A stretch of DNA of 64,000 bases from NCBI RefSeq assembly GCF_916619195.1, contig NZ_CAKAKL010000001.1, forward strand, positions 1,550,001 through 1,614,000, in the 5' to 3' direction. Of the stretch, positions 8,220 through 15,960 are shown piece after piece. Positions within the stretch are counted from its first letter, which is position 1, and each line of letters begins with the position of its first letter. The DNA comes from Inquilinus sp. Marseille-Q2685. GTDB lineage: Bacteria > Pseudomonadota > Alphaproteobacteria > DSM-16000 > Inquilinaceae. Both the position numbers and the translations under genes were made by a program. Under the pieces are notes generated by a model. The model was not told where the DNA came from. It ran no database searches and was given only the letters and a program-made list of their open reading frames with translations.

Positions 8220-9011
8220 ATGCGGATCACACGACGCGGCTGGCTCGGCGCGCTGCTGGCCGGGATGCTGGGGGCGGCCGTCGGCTTCGGCGCGCCGGCG
8301 GGCGCCAAGGCGCAGGACGTCACGGTGTTCGCCGCCGCCAGCCTGAAGGACGCGCTGGACGCCATCAACGCCCAGTGGCAGGCCGACGCCGGGCACAAGG
8401 CGACGATCTCCTACGCCGCCAGCTCGGCCCTGGCGAAGCAGATCGAGGCCGGGGCGCCGGCCGACGTCTTCATCTCGGCCGATCTCGACTGGATGAACTA
8501 TCTGGCCGACCGCAAGCTGATCAAGCCGGAGACGCGCTCGACCCTCCTGGGCAACCGCATCGTGCTGGTGGCGCCGAAGGATTCGGCCGTGCAGCTGACC
8601 ATCGCGCCGAATTTCGAGCTGGCCAAGGCGCTGGGCGACGGCCATCTGGCCATGGCCGACGTCAAGGCGGTGCCGGCCGGCAAATACGGCCAGGCGGCGC
8701 TGGAAAAGCTGGGCGTCTGGTCCTCGGTCCAGGGCAAGGTGGCCCAGGCCGAGAACGTCCGCGCCACCCTGGCGCTGGTGTCGCGCGGCGAGGCCCCGCT
8801 GGGCATCGTCTACCAGACCGACGCCGCGGCCGATCCGGGGGTCAAGGTCGTCGGCACTTTCCCGGCCGACAGCCATCCGCCGATCCTGTACCCGGTCGCC
8901 GTGCTGGCGGGCAACAACAAGCCCGAGGCCCAGGCCTTCGTCGACTACCTGAAATCCTCCGCCGCGAAGCCGCTGTTCGAGAAGCAGGGCTTCACGGTGG
9001 TGGCGCCGTAG
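8220..9011 (+). CDS. modA: Molybdate ABC transporter substrate-binding protein
   Basis: Periplasmic type II binding protein of 263 residues that captures molybdate (and tungstate). The N terminus has a twin-arginine-like signal, TRRGWLG followed by a hydrophobic stretch and an Ala-x-Ala cleavage region near residue 30. The mature protein starts DVTVFAAASLKDALDAI, the typical ModA anion-binding start, followed by YAASSALAKQIE and PADVFISAD. Three bases separate it from modB, so modABC form one operon. The upstream Mo-box-like site fits molybdate-responsive control. Confidence 0.95.
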   Translation: MRITRRGWLGALLAGMLGAAVGFGAPAGAKAQDVTVFAAASLKDALDAINAQWQADAGHKATISYAASSALAKQIEAGAPADVFISADLDWMNYLADRKLIKPETRSTLLGNRIVLVAPKDSAVQLTIAPNFELAKALGDGHLAMADVKAVPAGKYGQAALEKLGVWSSVQGKVAQAENVRATLALVSRGEAPLGIVYQTDAAADPGVKVVGTFPADSHPPILYPVAVLAGNNKPEAQAFVDYLKSSAAKPLFEKQGFTVVAP

Positions 9012-9014
9012 CCG

Positions 9015-9707
9015 GTGTTCGACTTCACCCCCGACGAGCTGACTGCGATCCTCTTGAGCCTGAAGGTCTCGCTCTGGGCCATGGCCGTCAGCCTGCCGCT
9101 CGGCGTGCTGGTCGCCCTGGCCCTGGCGCGCGGCCGGTTCTGGGGCAAATCGGTCCTGAACGGCGTGGTCCATCTGCCGCTGGTGCTGCCGCCGGTCGTG
9201 ACCGGCTACATCCTGCTGCTGCTGTTCGGCAAGATGGGGCCGATCGGCTCCGTCCTGGCCCAGATCGGCATCGTCTTCTCCTTCCGCTGGACCGGCGCCG
9301 CGCTGGCCGCCGGGGTGATGGGCTTCCCGCTGATGGTCCGCGCCATCCGCCTGTCGATCGAGGCGGTGGACCGCCGGCTGGAGGCCGCGGCCGGCACGCT
9401 GGGCGCCTCGCCGGCCTGGGTGTTCCTGACCGTCACCCTGCCGCTGATCCTGCCCGGGGGGATCGCCGGCGCGATCCTGTCCTTCGCCAAGGCGATGGGC
9501 GAGTTCGGCGCCACCATCACCTTCGTCTCCAACATCCCGGGCCAGACCCAGACCCTGCCCTCGGCGATCTACACCTTCACCCAGGTGCCGGGCGGCGACC
9601 TCGGCGCGCTGCGCCTGACCCTGGTCTCGGTCGTCATCTCGATGGCCGCCCTGCTCGCCTCCGAGCTGATGGCCCGGCGCGCCGGCGTGCGGGTGCACGC
9701 GACATGA
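9015..9707 (+). CDS. modB: Molybdate ABC transporter permease
   Basis: Inner-membrane subunit of 230 residues of the ModBC translocator. About five to six transmembrane helices are visible. The EAA coupling loop reads EAAAGTLGASPAWVFLTVTL, followed by PLILPGGIAGAILSFAKAMGEFGATITFV, as in ModB. Translation starts at GTG 9015, three bases after the modA stop. The 3' end overlaps modC by the ATGA arrangement. The length matches E. coli ModB. Confidence 0.95.
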   Translation: MFDFTPDELTAILLSLKVSLWAMAVSLPLGVLVALALARGRFWGKSVLNGVVHLPLVLPPVVTGYILLLLFGKMGPIGSVLAQIGIVFSFRWTGAALAAGVMGFPLMVRAIRLSIEAVDRRLEAAAGTLGASPAWVFLTVTLPLILPGGIAGAILSFAKAMGEFGATITFVSNIPGQTQTLPSAIYTFTQVPGGDLGALRLTLVSVVISMAALLASELMARRAGVRVHAT

Positions 9708-10831
9708 GCCTCGAGGTCGAGATCCGCCACCGCCAGGGCGATTTCGCGCTGGACATCGGCTTCCGCAGCGAGGGCCGGCTGACCGCGCTGTTCGGCCGCT
9801 CCGGCGCCGGCAAGACCTCGGTGGTCAACGTCATCGCCGGGCTGGTGCGGCCGCAGCAGGGCCGGGTGGTGGTCGACGGCCGCACGCTGGTCGACACCGG
9901 ACGCGGCGTGGTCCTGCCGCCGCATCGCCGCCGCATCGGCTATGTCTTCCAGGAGGGCCGGCTGTTCCCGCATCTGGCGGTGCGGCACAACCTGCTCTAT
10001 GGCCGCTGGTTCACGCCGAAGGCCGAGCGCGGCGCCGAGTTCGGCCGCGTCGTCGAGCTGCTCGGCATCGACCATCTGCTCGACCGCCGGCCGGCGCTGC
10101 TGTCGGGCGGCGAGAAGCAGCGCGTGGCGATCGGCCGGGCCCTTCTGGCCAGCCCGCGCCTGCTGCTGATGGACGAGCCGCTGGCCTCGCTGGACGAGGC
10201 GCGCAAGGCCGAGATCCTGCCCTATGTCGAGCGGCTGCGCGACGAGGCGCGGATCCCGATCGTCTATGTCAGCCACGCCATCGGCGAGGTGGCGCGGCTG
10301 GCCACCACCCTGGTGGTGCTGGCCGACGGGCGGGTAACGGCGTCCGGGCCGGTGGCCGAGGTGATGGGCCGGGCCGACCTGTTCCCGCGGGCCGAGGCCG
10401 GCGCGGTGCTGGAGGCGGCGGTCGAGGACCATGACGACCGCTGGCAGCTGACCCGGCTGCGCGTCGCCGCCGGCTTCCTGACCGTGCCGCGGCTCGAGCT
10501 GCCGGCCGGCAGCAAGGTCCGCATCCGCATCCGAGCCCGCGACGTGATGCTGGCCACCCGCCCGCCGGACCATCTGAGCGCGCTGAACGTGCTACCGGCG
10601 ACGGTGGCGGACATCGCGCCCGGCGACGGCCCGACCGCCGACATCCGCCTGGACTGCGCCGGCGACGGCCTCCTGGCCCGGCTGACCCGGCGCTCGATCG
10701 AGGCGCTGGAGCTGGCGCCGGGCCGGCCGGTGCATGCGGTGATCAAGAGCGTCGCCTTCGACCGCCACACCGTCGGGGGCGCCCTGCGCGGCGGCCCGAA
10801 CGGGGCGGATGCCGATCTCGAGGGCGGCTGA
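9704..10831 (+). CDS. modC: Molybdate ABC transporter ATP-binding protein
   Basis: ATPase subunit of 375 residues. Walker A GRSGAGKT is at 31-38, the ABC signature LSGGE at 133-137 and Walker B LLLMDEP at 153-159, with a switch histidine in VSHAIGEV. The C-terminal third is a TOBE/Mop regulatory domain (RIRARDVMLATRPPDHLSA) that in ModC binds oxyanion and tunes ATPase activity. The start codon overlaps the modB stop. The gene ends 7 bp before the convergent HNH-type gene, with no clear terminator between. Confidence 0.95.
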   Translation: MSLEVEIRHRQGDFALDIGFRSEGRLTALFGRSGAGKTSVVNVIAGLVRPQQGRVVVDGRTLVDTGRGVVLPPHRRRIGYVFQEGRLFPHLAVRHNLLYGRWFTPKAERGAEFGRVVELLGIDHLLDRRPALLSGGEKQRVAIGRALLASPRLLLMDEPLASLDEARKAEILPYVERLRDEARIPIVYVSHAIGEVARLATTLVVLADGRVTASGPVAEVMGRADLFPRAEAGAVLEAAVEDHDDRWQLTRLRVAAGFLTVPRLELPAGSKVRIRIRARDVMLATRPPDHLSALNVLPATVADIAPGDGPTADIRLDCAGDGLLARLTRRSIEALELAPGRPVHAVIKSVAFDRHTVGGALRGGPNGADADLEGG

Positions 10832-10838
10832 GGTGCTG

Positions 10839-11954
10839 TCAGTTTCTCAGCTCTTCGTGCAGCTCCCGTAGTGCGGCCCGGAGCGCATCGGATGCATCCA
10901 GGATATCGAGGACGCTGATCCCTCCCTTCGGCCGCCCGACCCGCCACATCTTCGGCGTCTCGTAAGCAACGGCTCCGGGTATCCCTGCGGCGAGGGTCTC
11001 GGCAAAGCCGCGGAACCGGGACTTTTCCTCGCCGATGTCCCACGGCACCTGAACGCCCCCACCGGCTTCGATGCCCAGCACGCTGAGAGTCCGGCCGCCC
11101 ACGCTCATCTTGACCAACAGAACATCCTTGAGCGTCCAGAAAACCTGGAGATCCCTGCAATCGTCCAGAAGCTCCAGCAGCCGCTTCAAGGACGCTCCCG
11201 AAGCCCGCTCCAGGCCGGCCAACCACTCGGCGTGTCCCTCCACCGTTCCGGCCGCCGGCCTCGGTCCAGCCGTGACACGGGTGGCCCGGACGGCCCGAGC
11301 GGTGCCTGCCGGTGACGCAGTGTGCTGCCTTGAGGCCACGAGCCGCATCAGCCCGTCCCAGCCGTCAACGACCGGCGCACGCATCCTGGGATCGACCAGC
11401 CCCACCTCCTCGATCAGCCAGACGCTCCTCCCGAAGTTGCAGGCCTGACAAGTCGTCAGGAGGTTCATCGGATCATTGCTGCCACCCTTGGCATGAGGCA
11501 CCAGGTGATCGATCGTGGCGGTCAGGGCAAAGAAGGCCGCATGCTGATCCGGATTGTTCCTCCCCCAACGGATGGCACCCGGTATCCTCGCCTCAATGGC
11601 CGGCCGTACCGTCGGCAGCACGACCCGGCATTCACAGAAGCGGCAGCGATACCCGTCGCGCGCGCAGATCGCGGCCTGGACCGACCGGCCCGGCATTCGC
11701 TGCACCACTCGCGTGACTGGGTCCGCCGGGCCCACCACCGGCCGATGCTGGTGGATCTCTTCATCGAGGCGCCCCATGATCCGCGATGCCCAATTATGGA
11801 TCGCGGCGATATCCGCCCGCTGGATGCAATCGCGAGCGAGACCTTCGTTCCCCGCCAGCAAGGCATCCGCGGCTTCGCTCAGCAGATCGACGGCTTCATC
11901 CAGCTCCGGAATCGGCGCCAGAAGACAACGGCGAAGCTCCCTGATCTCGTTCAT
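10839..11954 (-). CDS. HNH endonuclease-domain protein of unknown role
   Basis: A 371-residue protein with a zinc-type HNH nuclease core in its N-terminal half: CRFC (104-107), the catalytic IDHLVPHAKGG (148-158) and NLLTTCQACN (164-173). Residues 1-90 are mostly helical with no family I recognise. The C-terminal 170 residues contain alternating strand and helix segments ending in SVLDILDASDALRAALREL and also match nothing I know. DNA nicking or cleavage is the family activity; a defence, mobility or repair role is possible but not shown. It is convergent with modC, and a strong palindrome lies 100 bp upstream. The G+C content looks a little lower than in the flanking genes. Confidence 0.72.
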   Translation of the reverse strand: MNEIRELRRCLLAPIPELDEAVDLLSEAADALLAGNEGLARDCIQRADIAAIHNWASRIMGRLDEEIHQHRPVVGPADPVTRVVQRMPGRSVQAAICARDGYRCRFCECRVVLPTVRPAIEARIPGAIRWGRNNPDQHAAFFALTATIDHLVPHAKGGSNDPMNLLTTCQACNFGRSVWLIEEVGLVDPRMRAPVVDGWDGLMRLVASRQHTASPAGTARAVRATRVTAGPRPAAGTVEGHAEWLAGLERASGASLKRLLELLDDCRDLQVFWTLKDVLLVKMSVGGRTLSVLGIEAGGGVQVPWDIGEEKSRFRGFAETLAAGIPGAVAYETPKMWRVGRPKGGISVLDILDASDALRAALRELHEELRN

Positions 11955-12047
11955 GACGCATATCCTTCCTGGTCAGGGCATTCTCGGCCGAACGGCTGGC
12001 ACCCTCTCGACCCAGTATGAGCGCCGACCGTGGAAGCGTCTTCATCA

Positions 12048-12081
12048 TTGACAATCGATATATTCGAACGAATATATCGAA
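12048..12081 (+). promoter_or_regulatory. Promoter with near-perfect Mo-box-like palindrome
   Basis: TTGACA at 12048-12053 is an ideal -35 element. An AATATA/ATATAT -10-like hexamer follows at 17-18 bp (12071-12077). Overlapping the spacer and -10 is a perfect inverted repeat: TCGATATATTCG (12055-12066), spacer AA, CGAATATATCGA (12069-12080). Viewed as 8-8-8 it is CGATATAT, 8 bp, ATATATCG, the layout of a ModE operator. Binding by a molybdate regulator is inferred from this and from modABC 1.2 kb away. It could instead bind an ArsR- or TetR-type repressor, or control the divergent HNH gene. Confidence 0.6.
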
Positions 12082-12082
12082 C

Positions 12083-12189
12083 AGGCCATCGGGCACTCCC
12101 CGCAGCCTCCCAGGCCGCGCCCGGTCCCGTCCCAAGCCCGGCGCGCGGCCCAGCCTTCCGGGGCGGCGGTCCTTCCGCCGCCCTTTTTT
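12083..12189 (+). ncRNA. Candidate small RNA (about 105 nt)
   Basis: A plausible promoter (12048-12077) and a canonical intrinsic terminator (12161-12189) on the same strand delimit a roughly 105-nt transcript with no credible open frame. It contains the pyrimidine-rich single-strand candidates CTCCCC (12096-12101) and CCTCCC (12106-12111), which resemble the anti-Shine-Dalgarno motifs of alphaproteobacterial trans-acting RNAs. Expression is inferred from signals only. The alternative is an attenuated leader of the downstream GntR operon. Confidence 0.4.
12161..12189 (+). terminator. Intrinsic terminator
   Basis: Perfect 9-bp stem GGGCGGCGG (12161-12169) and CCGCCGCCC (12175-12183) with loop TCCTT, followed directly by six T residues (12184-12189) on the plus strand. 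It does not follow any plus-strand protein gene, because modC ends 1.3 kb away beyond a minus-strand gene. It therefore ends either the candidate small RNA or a regulated leader. Confidence 0.8.
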
Positions 12190-12202
12190 CTGGTGTACCG
12201 AG

Positions 12203-12216
12203 GTTTGTCGACAAAC
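12203..12216 (+). promoter_or_regulatory. GntR/FCD-type operator
   Basis: Perfect 14-bp palindrome GTTTGTCGACAAAC, 56 bp before the GntR start codon. FCD-subfamily GntR regulators commonly bind TTGTxxACAA-like sites, so this is the probable autoregulatory and operon operator. A second small inverted repeat, TTCAGT (12237-12242)/ACTGAA (12247-12252), lies between it and the start codon. Confidence 0.65.
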
Positions 12217-12272
12217 TGCATCCTGCCAGCCTATCATTCAGTGCTGACTGAAGATGCTGGGAAGGGCACGCC

Positions 12273-13022
12273 TTGGCACGCACGGCGAAGGTACGGGAGA
12301 ACGGCGAGGCACGGCCGCGCGGCGGCGGGGTCGCCAAGGTCTACGAGGCGTTGAAGCACGATATCCTCGACCTGGTGCTGGCCCCCGGCTCCGCCCTCGA
12401 CGAGACCCGCATCGCCGAGCGCTTCGGCCTGTCGCGCACGCCGATCCGTGAGGCGCTGGTGCGGCTGGCCGCCGACGGGCTGGTCGCCACCCTGCCGAAC
12501 CGCAACACCATCGTCGCGCCGATCGACTTCTCCGCCCTGCCCGCCCATTTCGACGCGCTGACGCTGATGCACCGGGTCACCACCCGGCTGGCGGCGCTGC
12601 GCCGCACGGCCAGGGACCTGGACGAGATCCGCGTCCACCAGGCCGCCTTCGGCCGGGCGGTGGCGGCGGCCGACGCGATCGGCATGTCCGACGCCAACCG
12701 CGACTTCCACCTGGCGATCGCCCGCGCCGGCCGCAACCGCTACTACACCGAGCTGTTCGGTCGGCTGCTGGACGAGGGCCGGCGGCTGAACCGGATCTAT
12801 TACGCCAGCTTCGACGACCACCTGCCGGCCGAGTTCGTGGCCGAGCACGAGGCGATCATCCGGGCCATCGTCGACCGAGACGCCGACCGCGCCGACAGCC
12901 TGGCCCGCGCCCATGCCGGGCAGGTGGTGCGCCAGATCCAGGGCTTCCTGGCCAGCGGCGTGGGCGGCGACGTCGCCCTCGACCCTACGGCCGAGCCCAC
13001 CCAGCCCGCGTTGCCGGCCTGA
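12273..13022 (+). CDS. GntR-family transcriptional regulator, FCD subfamily
   Basis: A 249-residue repressor-type protein. The N-terminal winged helix contains VYEALKHDILDLVLAPGSALDETRIAERFGLSRTPIREALVRLAADGLV, and the C-terminal helical FCD domain ends with EHEAIIRAIVDRDADRADSLARAH. The frame opens with TTG at 12273, preceded by GGGAAGGG at a good distance, and no in-frame ATG is better. Two bases separate it from the downstream oxidoreductase, so it is in one operon with the two hydroxyproline genes. It probably senses hydroxyproline or a catabolite. The ligand is inferred. Confidence 0.9.
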   Translation: MARTAKVRENGEARPRGGGVAKVYEALKHDILDLVLAPGSALDETRIAERFGLSRTPIREALVRLAADGLVATLPNRNTIVAPIDFSALPAHFDALTLMHRVTTRLAALRRTARDLDEIRVHQAAFGRAVAAADAIGMSDANRDFHLAIARAGRNRYYTELFGRLLDEGRRLNRIYYASFDDHLPAEFVAEHEAIIRAIVDRDADRADSLARAHAGQVVRQIQGFLASGVGGDVALDPTAEPTQPALPA

Positions 13023-13023
13023 G

Positions 13024-14247
13024 ATGGCCGCGATCGCCATCATCGGCGGGGGCGTGATCGGCTGCGCCGCGGCGGCCTGGCTGGCGGCCGACGGGCACGA
13101 GGTCACGGTGTTCGAGCGCCGGCCGGAGGACCGCCACGCCTCCGCCGGCAATGCCGGCCTGCTGGCCTTCCCCGAGATCACGCCGCTGGCCCGGCCCGGC
13201 GTGCTGCGATCAGTGCCGCGCTGGCTGATGGACCCGCTGGGCCCCCTCGCCCTGCGCTGGCGCGACCTGCCGGCGCTGACGCCCTGGCTGCTGCGCTTCC
13301 TGGCCGCGGCCAGGGCGGAGCAGGTGGAGCGGTCGACCGCCGCCCTGGGCGGGCTGATGCGCTCGGCACTCGAGGACCATCACGAACTGGCCCGCCGCGC
13401 CGGCCTGTCGGGCCATCTGCGCCAGACCGGGGCGATCGACCTCTACGACACCGAGGCCAGCTTCCGCGCCGCCCTGCCGGAGTGGGAGCTGCGCCGCCGC
13501 CTGGGCGGCCACGACTTCAAGCCGCTGACGCCGGACCAGGCGCGCGAGCTGGTGCCGGACCTGAACGGCGGTTTCGCCCGCGCCGTGCTGTGCCGGGCCT
13601 ATTGGATGGTCGACAGCCCTCTCGGCGTGCTGCAGGGGCTGCGCCGCACCCTGGGCGACCGACTGGTCACCGGCGCTGTCGCCGCCGTCGAGCCCGGCGC
13701 GGACGGCATCACCGTCCGGCTGGCCGACGGCTCGTCCCGCGCCTTCGACAAGGTGGTGGTCTCCGCCGGTGTCTGGTCGCGCGACATCGTCCGCGGCCTC
13801 GGCCTCAAGATGCCGCTGGAAACCGAGCGCGGCTACAACACCACGATCCCGGAGGCGCCGGTGCGCCTGCCGATGCCGGTGGTCTTCGCCGATCACGGCT
13901 TCGTCGCCTCGCCTTTGGCCGACGGCCTGCGCATCGGCGGGGCGGTCGAGTTGGCGGCGGTGGACGCGCCGGCCAACCTCGACCGCGCCCGGGCGCTGCG
14001 GCGGAAGGCCAGGGCCTACCTGCCCGCGATCCCGGAGACCGGCGGCACGGAATGGATGGGCTGCCGCCCCTCCACCCCCGACAGCCTGCCGGTGATCGGG
14101 CCGGATCCGCGCGACCGGCGCATCGTCCTGGCCTTCGGCCACGGCCATCTCGGCCTGACCCTGTCGGCCACCACCGCCCGTCTCGCCGCCGGCCTCCTCT
14201 CCGGCACCCCCGCCCCCGCCGCCTTCGGCATCGACCGCTTCCAGTGA
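13024..14247 (+). CDS. FAD-dependent D-amino-acid dehydrogenase, probable D-hydroxyproline dehydrogenase
   Basis: DAO/DadA-type flavoprotein of 407 residues. The dinucleotide-binding IAIIGGGVIGCAAAAWLAADGHEVTVFER is at the very N terminus, and the C terminus has the usual GHGHLGLTLSATTARLAAGLL. The neighbouring epimerase makes cis-4-hydroxy-D-proline, which such dehydrogenases oxidise to pyrroline-4-hydroxy-2-carboxylate, so that substrate is inferred from context. ATG 13024 begins two bases after the GntR stop; the longer upstream frame overlaps GntR and is not needed. It is likely peripheral to the inner membrane, donating electrons to quinone. Confidence 0.85.
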   Translation: MAAIAIIGGGVIGCAAAAWLAADGHEVTVFERRPEDRHASAGNAGLLAFPEITPLARPGVLRSVPRWLMDPLGPLALRWRDLPALTPWLLRFLAAARAEQVERSTAALGGLMRSALEDHHELARRAGLSGHLRQTGAIDLYDTEASFRAALPEWELRRRLGGHDFKPLTPDQARELVPDLNGGFARAVLCRAYWMVDSPLGVLQGLRRTLGDRLVTGAVAAVEPGADGITVRLADGSSRAFDKVVVSAGVWSRDIVRGLGLKMPLETERGYNTTIPEAPVRLPMPVVFADHGFVASPLADGLRIGGAVELAAVDAPANLDRARALRRKARAYLPAIPETGGTEWMGCRPSTPDSLPVIGPDPRDRRIVLAFGHGHLGLTLSATTARLAAGLLSGTPAPAAFGIDRFQ

Positions 14248-14254
14248 GCACGCC

Positions 14255-15259
14255 ATGAGCAAGAGCAGCTTCTTCTGCATCGACGCCCACACCTGCGGCA
14301 ACCCGGTCCGTGTCGTCGCCGGCGGCGCCCCGCCGCTGAAGGGCGCGACCATGAGCGAGAAGCGCCAGCACTTCATCGCCGAATTCGACTGGATCCGCAC
14401 CGGGCTGATGTTCGAGCCGCGCGGCCATGACGTGATGTCGGGGTCGATCCTCTACGCCCCGAACCGGGACGACGCCGACGCCGCCATCCTGTTCATCGAG
14501 ACCTCGGGCTGCCTGCCGATGTGCGGCCACGGCACCATCGGCACGGTGACGGTGATGGTTGAGGAAGGGCTGGTGCGGCCGAAGCAGCCGGGCCGGCTGC
14601 GCCTCGAGGTGCCGGCCGGCATCGTCGATGCGGAGTATGAGCAGGACGCCGCCGGCCACGTCACCTCGGTGCGCATCCGCAACGTGCCGTCCTTCCTGTA
14701 CAAGGAGAAGCTGGGCTTCGAGGTGCCGGGCTTCGGGCCGCTGGTGGCCGACATCGCCTATGGCGGCAACTTCTACGCCATCATCGAGCCGCAGCCGGGC
14801 TATGCCGACCTGGAGGATCTCTCGGCCGGCGAGATCCAGCGCCTGTCGCCGATCGTCCGCCAGGTGGTGAACGAGCGTTTCGACATGGTGCATCCGGAGG
14901 ACCCGACCATCCGCGGCCTGCGCCATGTGCAGTGGACCGGCCGGCCGAAGCACCCGGAGGCGCATGCCCGCAACGCCGTGTTCTACGGCGAGAAGGCGAT
15001 CGACCGGTCGCCCTGCGGCACCGGCACCTCGGCCCGCATGGCCCAGCTGGCGGCGCGCGGCCAGCTGAAGTCCGGCGACGCCTTCGTGCATGAGAGCATC
15101 ATCGGCAGTCTGTTCCACGGCCGGGTCGAGGGCACGGCCAAAGTGGGACCGTTTGACGCGATCATCCCCTCGATCGCCGGCCAGGCCTGGCTGACCGGCT
15201 ACAACACCATCTTCCTCGACGACCGCGACCCCTTCGTCCGCGGCTTCACGGTCATGTGA
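14255..15259 (+). CDS. 4-hydroxyproline 2-epimerase
   Basis: Proline racemase superfamily enzyme of 334 residues that interconverts trans-4-hydroxy-L-proline and cis-4-hydroxy-D-proline without cofactor. Both acid/base cysteines are present: C90 in CLPMCGHGTIG and C254 in DRSPCGTGTSARMA. Two cysteines indicate an epimerase rather than a trans-3-hydroxyproline dehydratase, which carries Thr at the second site. The gap after the dehydrogenase is only 7 bp. Together they perform the first two steps of hydroxyproline catabolism. The later deaminase and semialdehyde dehydrogenase, and any transporter, are not in this window. Confidence 0.92.
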   Translation: MSKSSFFCIDAHTCGNPVRVVAGGAPPLKGATMSEKRQHFIAEFDWIRTGLMFEPRGHDVMSGSILYAPNRDDADAAILFIETSGCLPMCGHGTIGTVTVMVEEGLVRPKQPGRLRLEVPAGIVDAEYEQDAAGHVTSVRIRNVPSFLYKEKLGFEVPGFGPLVADIAYGGNFYAIIEPQPGYADLEDLSAGEIQRLSPIVRQVVNERFDMVHPEDPTIRGLRHVQWTGRPKHPEAHARNAVFYGEKAIDRSPCGTGTSARMAQLAARGQLKSGDAFVHESIIGSLFHGRVEGTAKVGPFDAIIPSIAGQAWLTGYNTIFLDDRDPFVRGFTVM

Positions 15260-15312
15260 CGGCGCCGCCCGGCCCGCTACTGTGGTCCCCGGACGACTCG
15301 CGGGAGATGGGG

Positions 15313-15681
15313 ATGATCGACCGGGTGCTTCTGATCGGGGCCGGGCTGCACGGCATGGTGGCGGTGGCGATGGGCGCCTTCGCCGCGCATGCCATGGCCG
15401 GGGCGGCGCCGGAGCGGCTGGGCTGGGTGCACACCGGGTCGCAGTACCAGCTGGTCCATGCCGCGGCCCTGCTGGCCCTGGCCCTGCTGGGCGCGCCGGG
15501 GGCGCTGCGCTGGGCCGGCTGGGCCTTTCTGGTGGGCGCCGCGATCTTCTCCGGCGCGCTCTACCTGATGGCCTTCGGCGCGCCGCGCTGGTTCGGCGCC
15601 ATCACCCCGATCGGCGGCGTGCTGATGATCCTGGGCTGGGGCCTGGCCGTGCTGGCCGCCTTCCGCCTGGCGGAAAGCTGA
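15313..15681 (+). CDS. DUF423 family small membrane protein (YgdD-like)
   Basis: A 122-residue inner-membrane protein with four hydrophobic segments. GAFAAHAM near residue 20 and the QLVHAAALLALALLG segment are the hallmarks of the DUF423 family. The C-terminal RWFGAITPIGGVLMILGWGLAVLAAF also fits. Its function is not established. I start at ATG 15313 because GGGAG lies six bases upstream; ATG 15307 is possible. It lies 53 bp after the epimerase and may simply be an independent housekeeping gene. Confidence 0.82.
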   Translation: MIDRVLLIGAGLHGMVAVAMGAFAAHAMAGAAPERLGWVHTGSQYQLVHAAALLALALLGAPGALRWAGWAFLVGAAIFSGALYLMAFGAPRWFGAITPIGGVLMILGWGLAVLAAFRLAES

Positions 15682-15726
15682 TGCGCCAAGCGTTGGCCGG
15701 GGCCGCCGCCCGCGCTAGGGTTCGCC

Positions 15727-15957
15727 ATGGCTGATTTGGATCTCGACGCGCGCGACCTGATCTGCCCGATGCCGGTCCTGAAGGCGCGCAAGGCACTGCA
15801 GGGTCTGGCGCCGGGCCAGGTGCTGGACGTGCTGGCCACCGACGCCGCCGCGCGCAAGGACTTCCCGGCCTTCTGCGACGCCACCGGCCATGTCCTGGTC
15901 GCGATGACCGAGGAGGCCGGCGGCGTCACCCGCTACAGCATCCGCAAGGCAGGATAG
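15727..15957 (+). CDS. TusA-like sulfurtransferase
   Basis: Small cytoplasmic protein of 76 residues with the TusA/SirA signature LDARDLICPMPVLKARKAL. The persulfide-carrying cysteine is C13 in CPMP. TusA proteins relay sulfur for tRNA thiolation or cofactor synthesis. Three bases separate it from the HDAC-like gene, so they are co-transcribed. The biochemical link between the two is not obvious, and it may be a general TusA paralogue rather than the tRNA-dedicated one. Confidence 0.88.
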   Translation: MADLDLDARDLICPMPVLKARKALQGLAPGQVLDVLATDAAARKDFPAFCDATGHVLVAMTEEAGGVTRYSIRKAG

Positions 15958-15960
15958 GGC

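Noticed and set aside
14255-15259. trans-3-hydroxyproline dehydratase
   Set aside because: Both catalytic positions are Cys (C90, C254), which indicates epimerase; the dehydratase has Thr at the second position.
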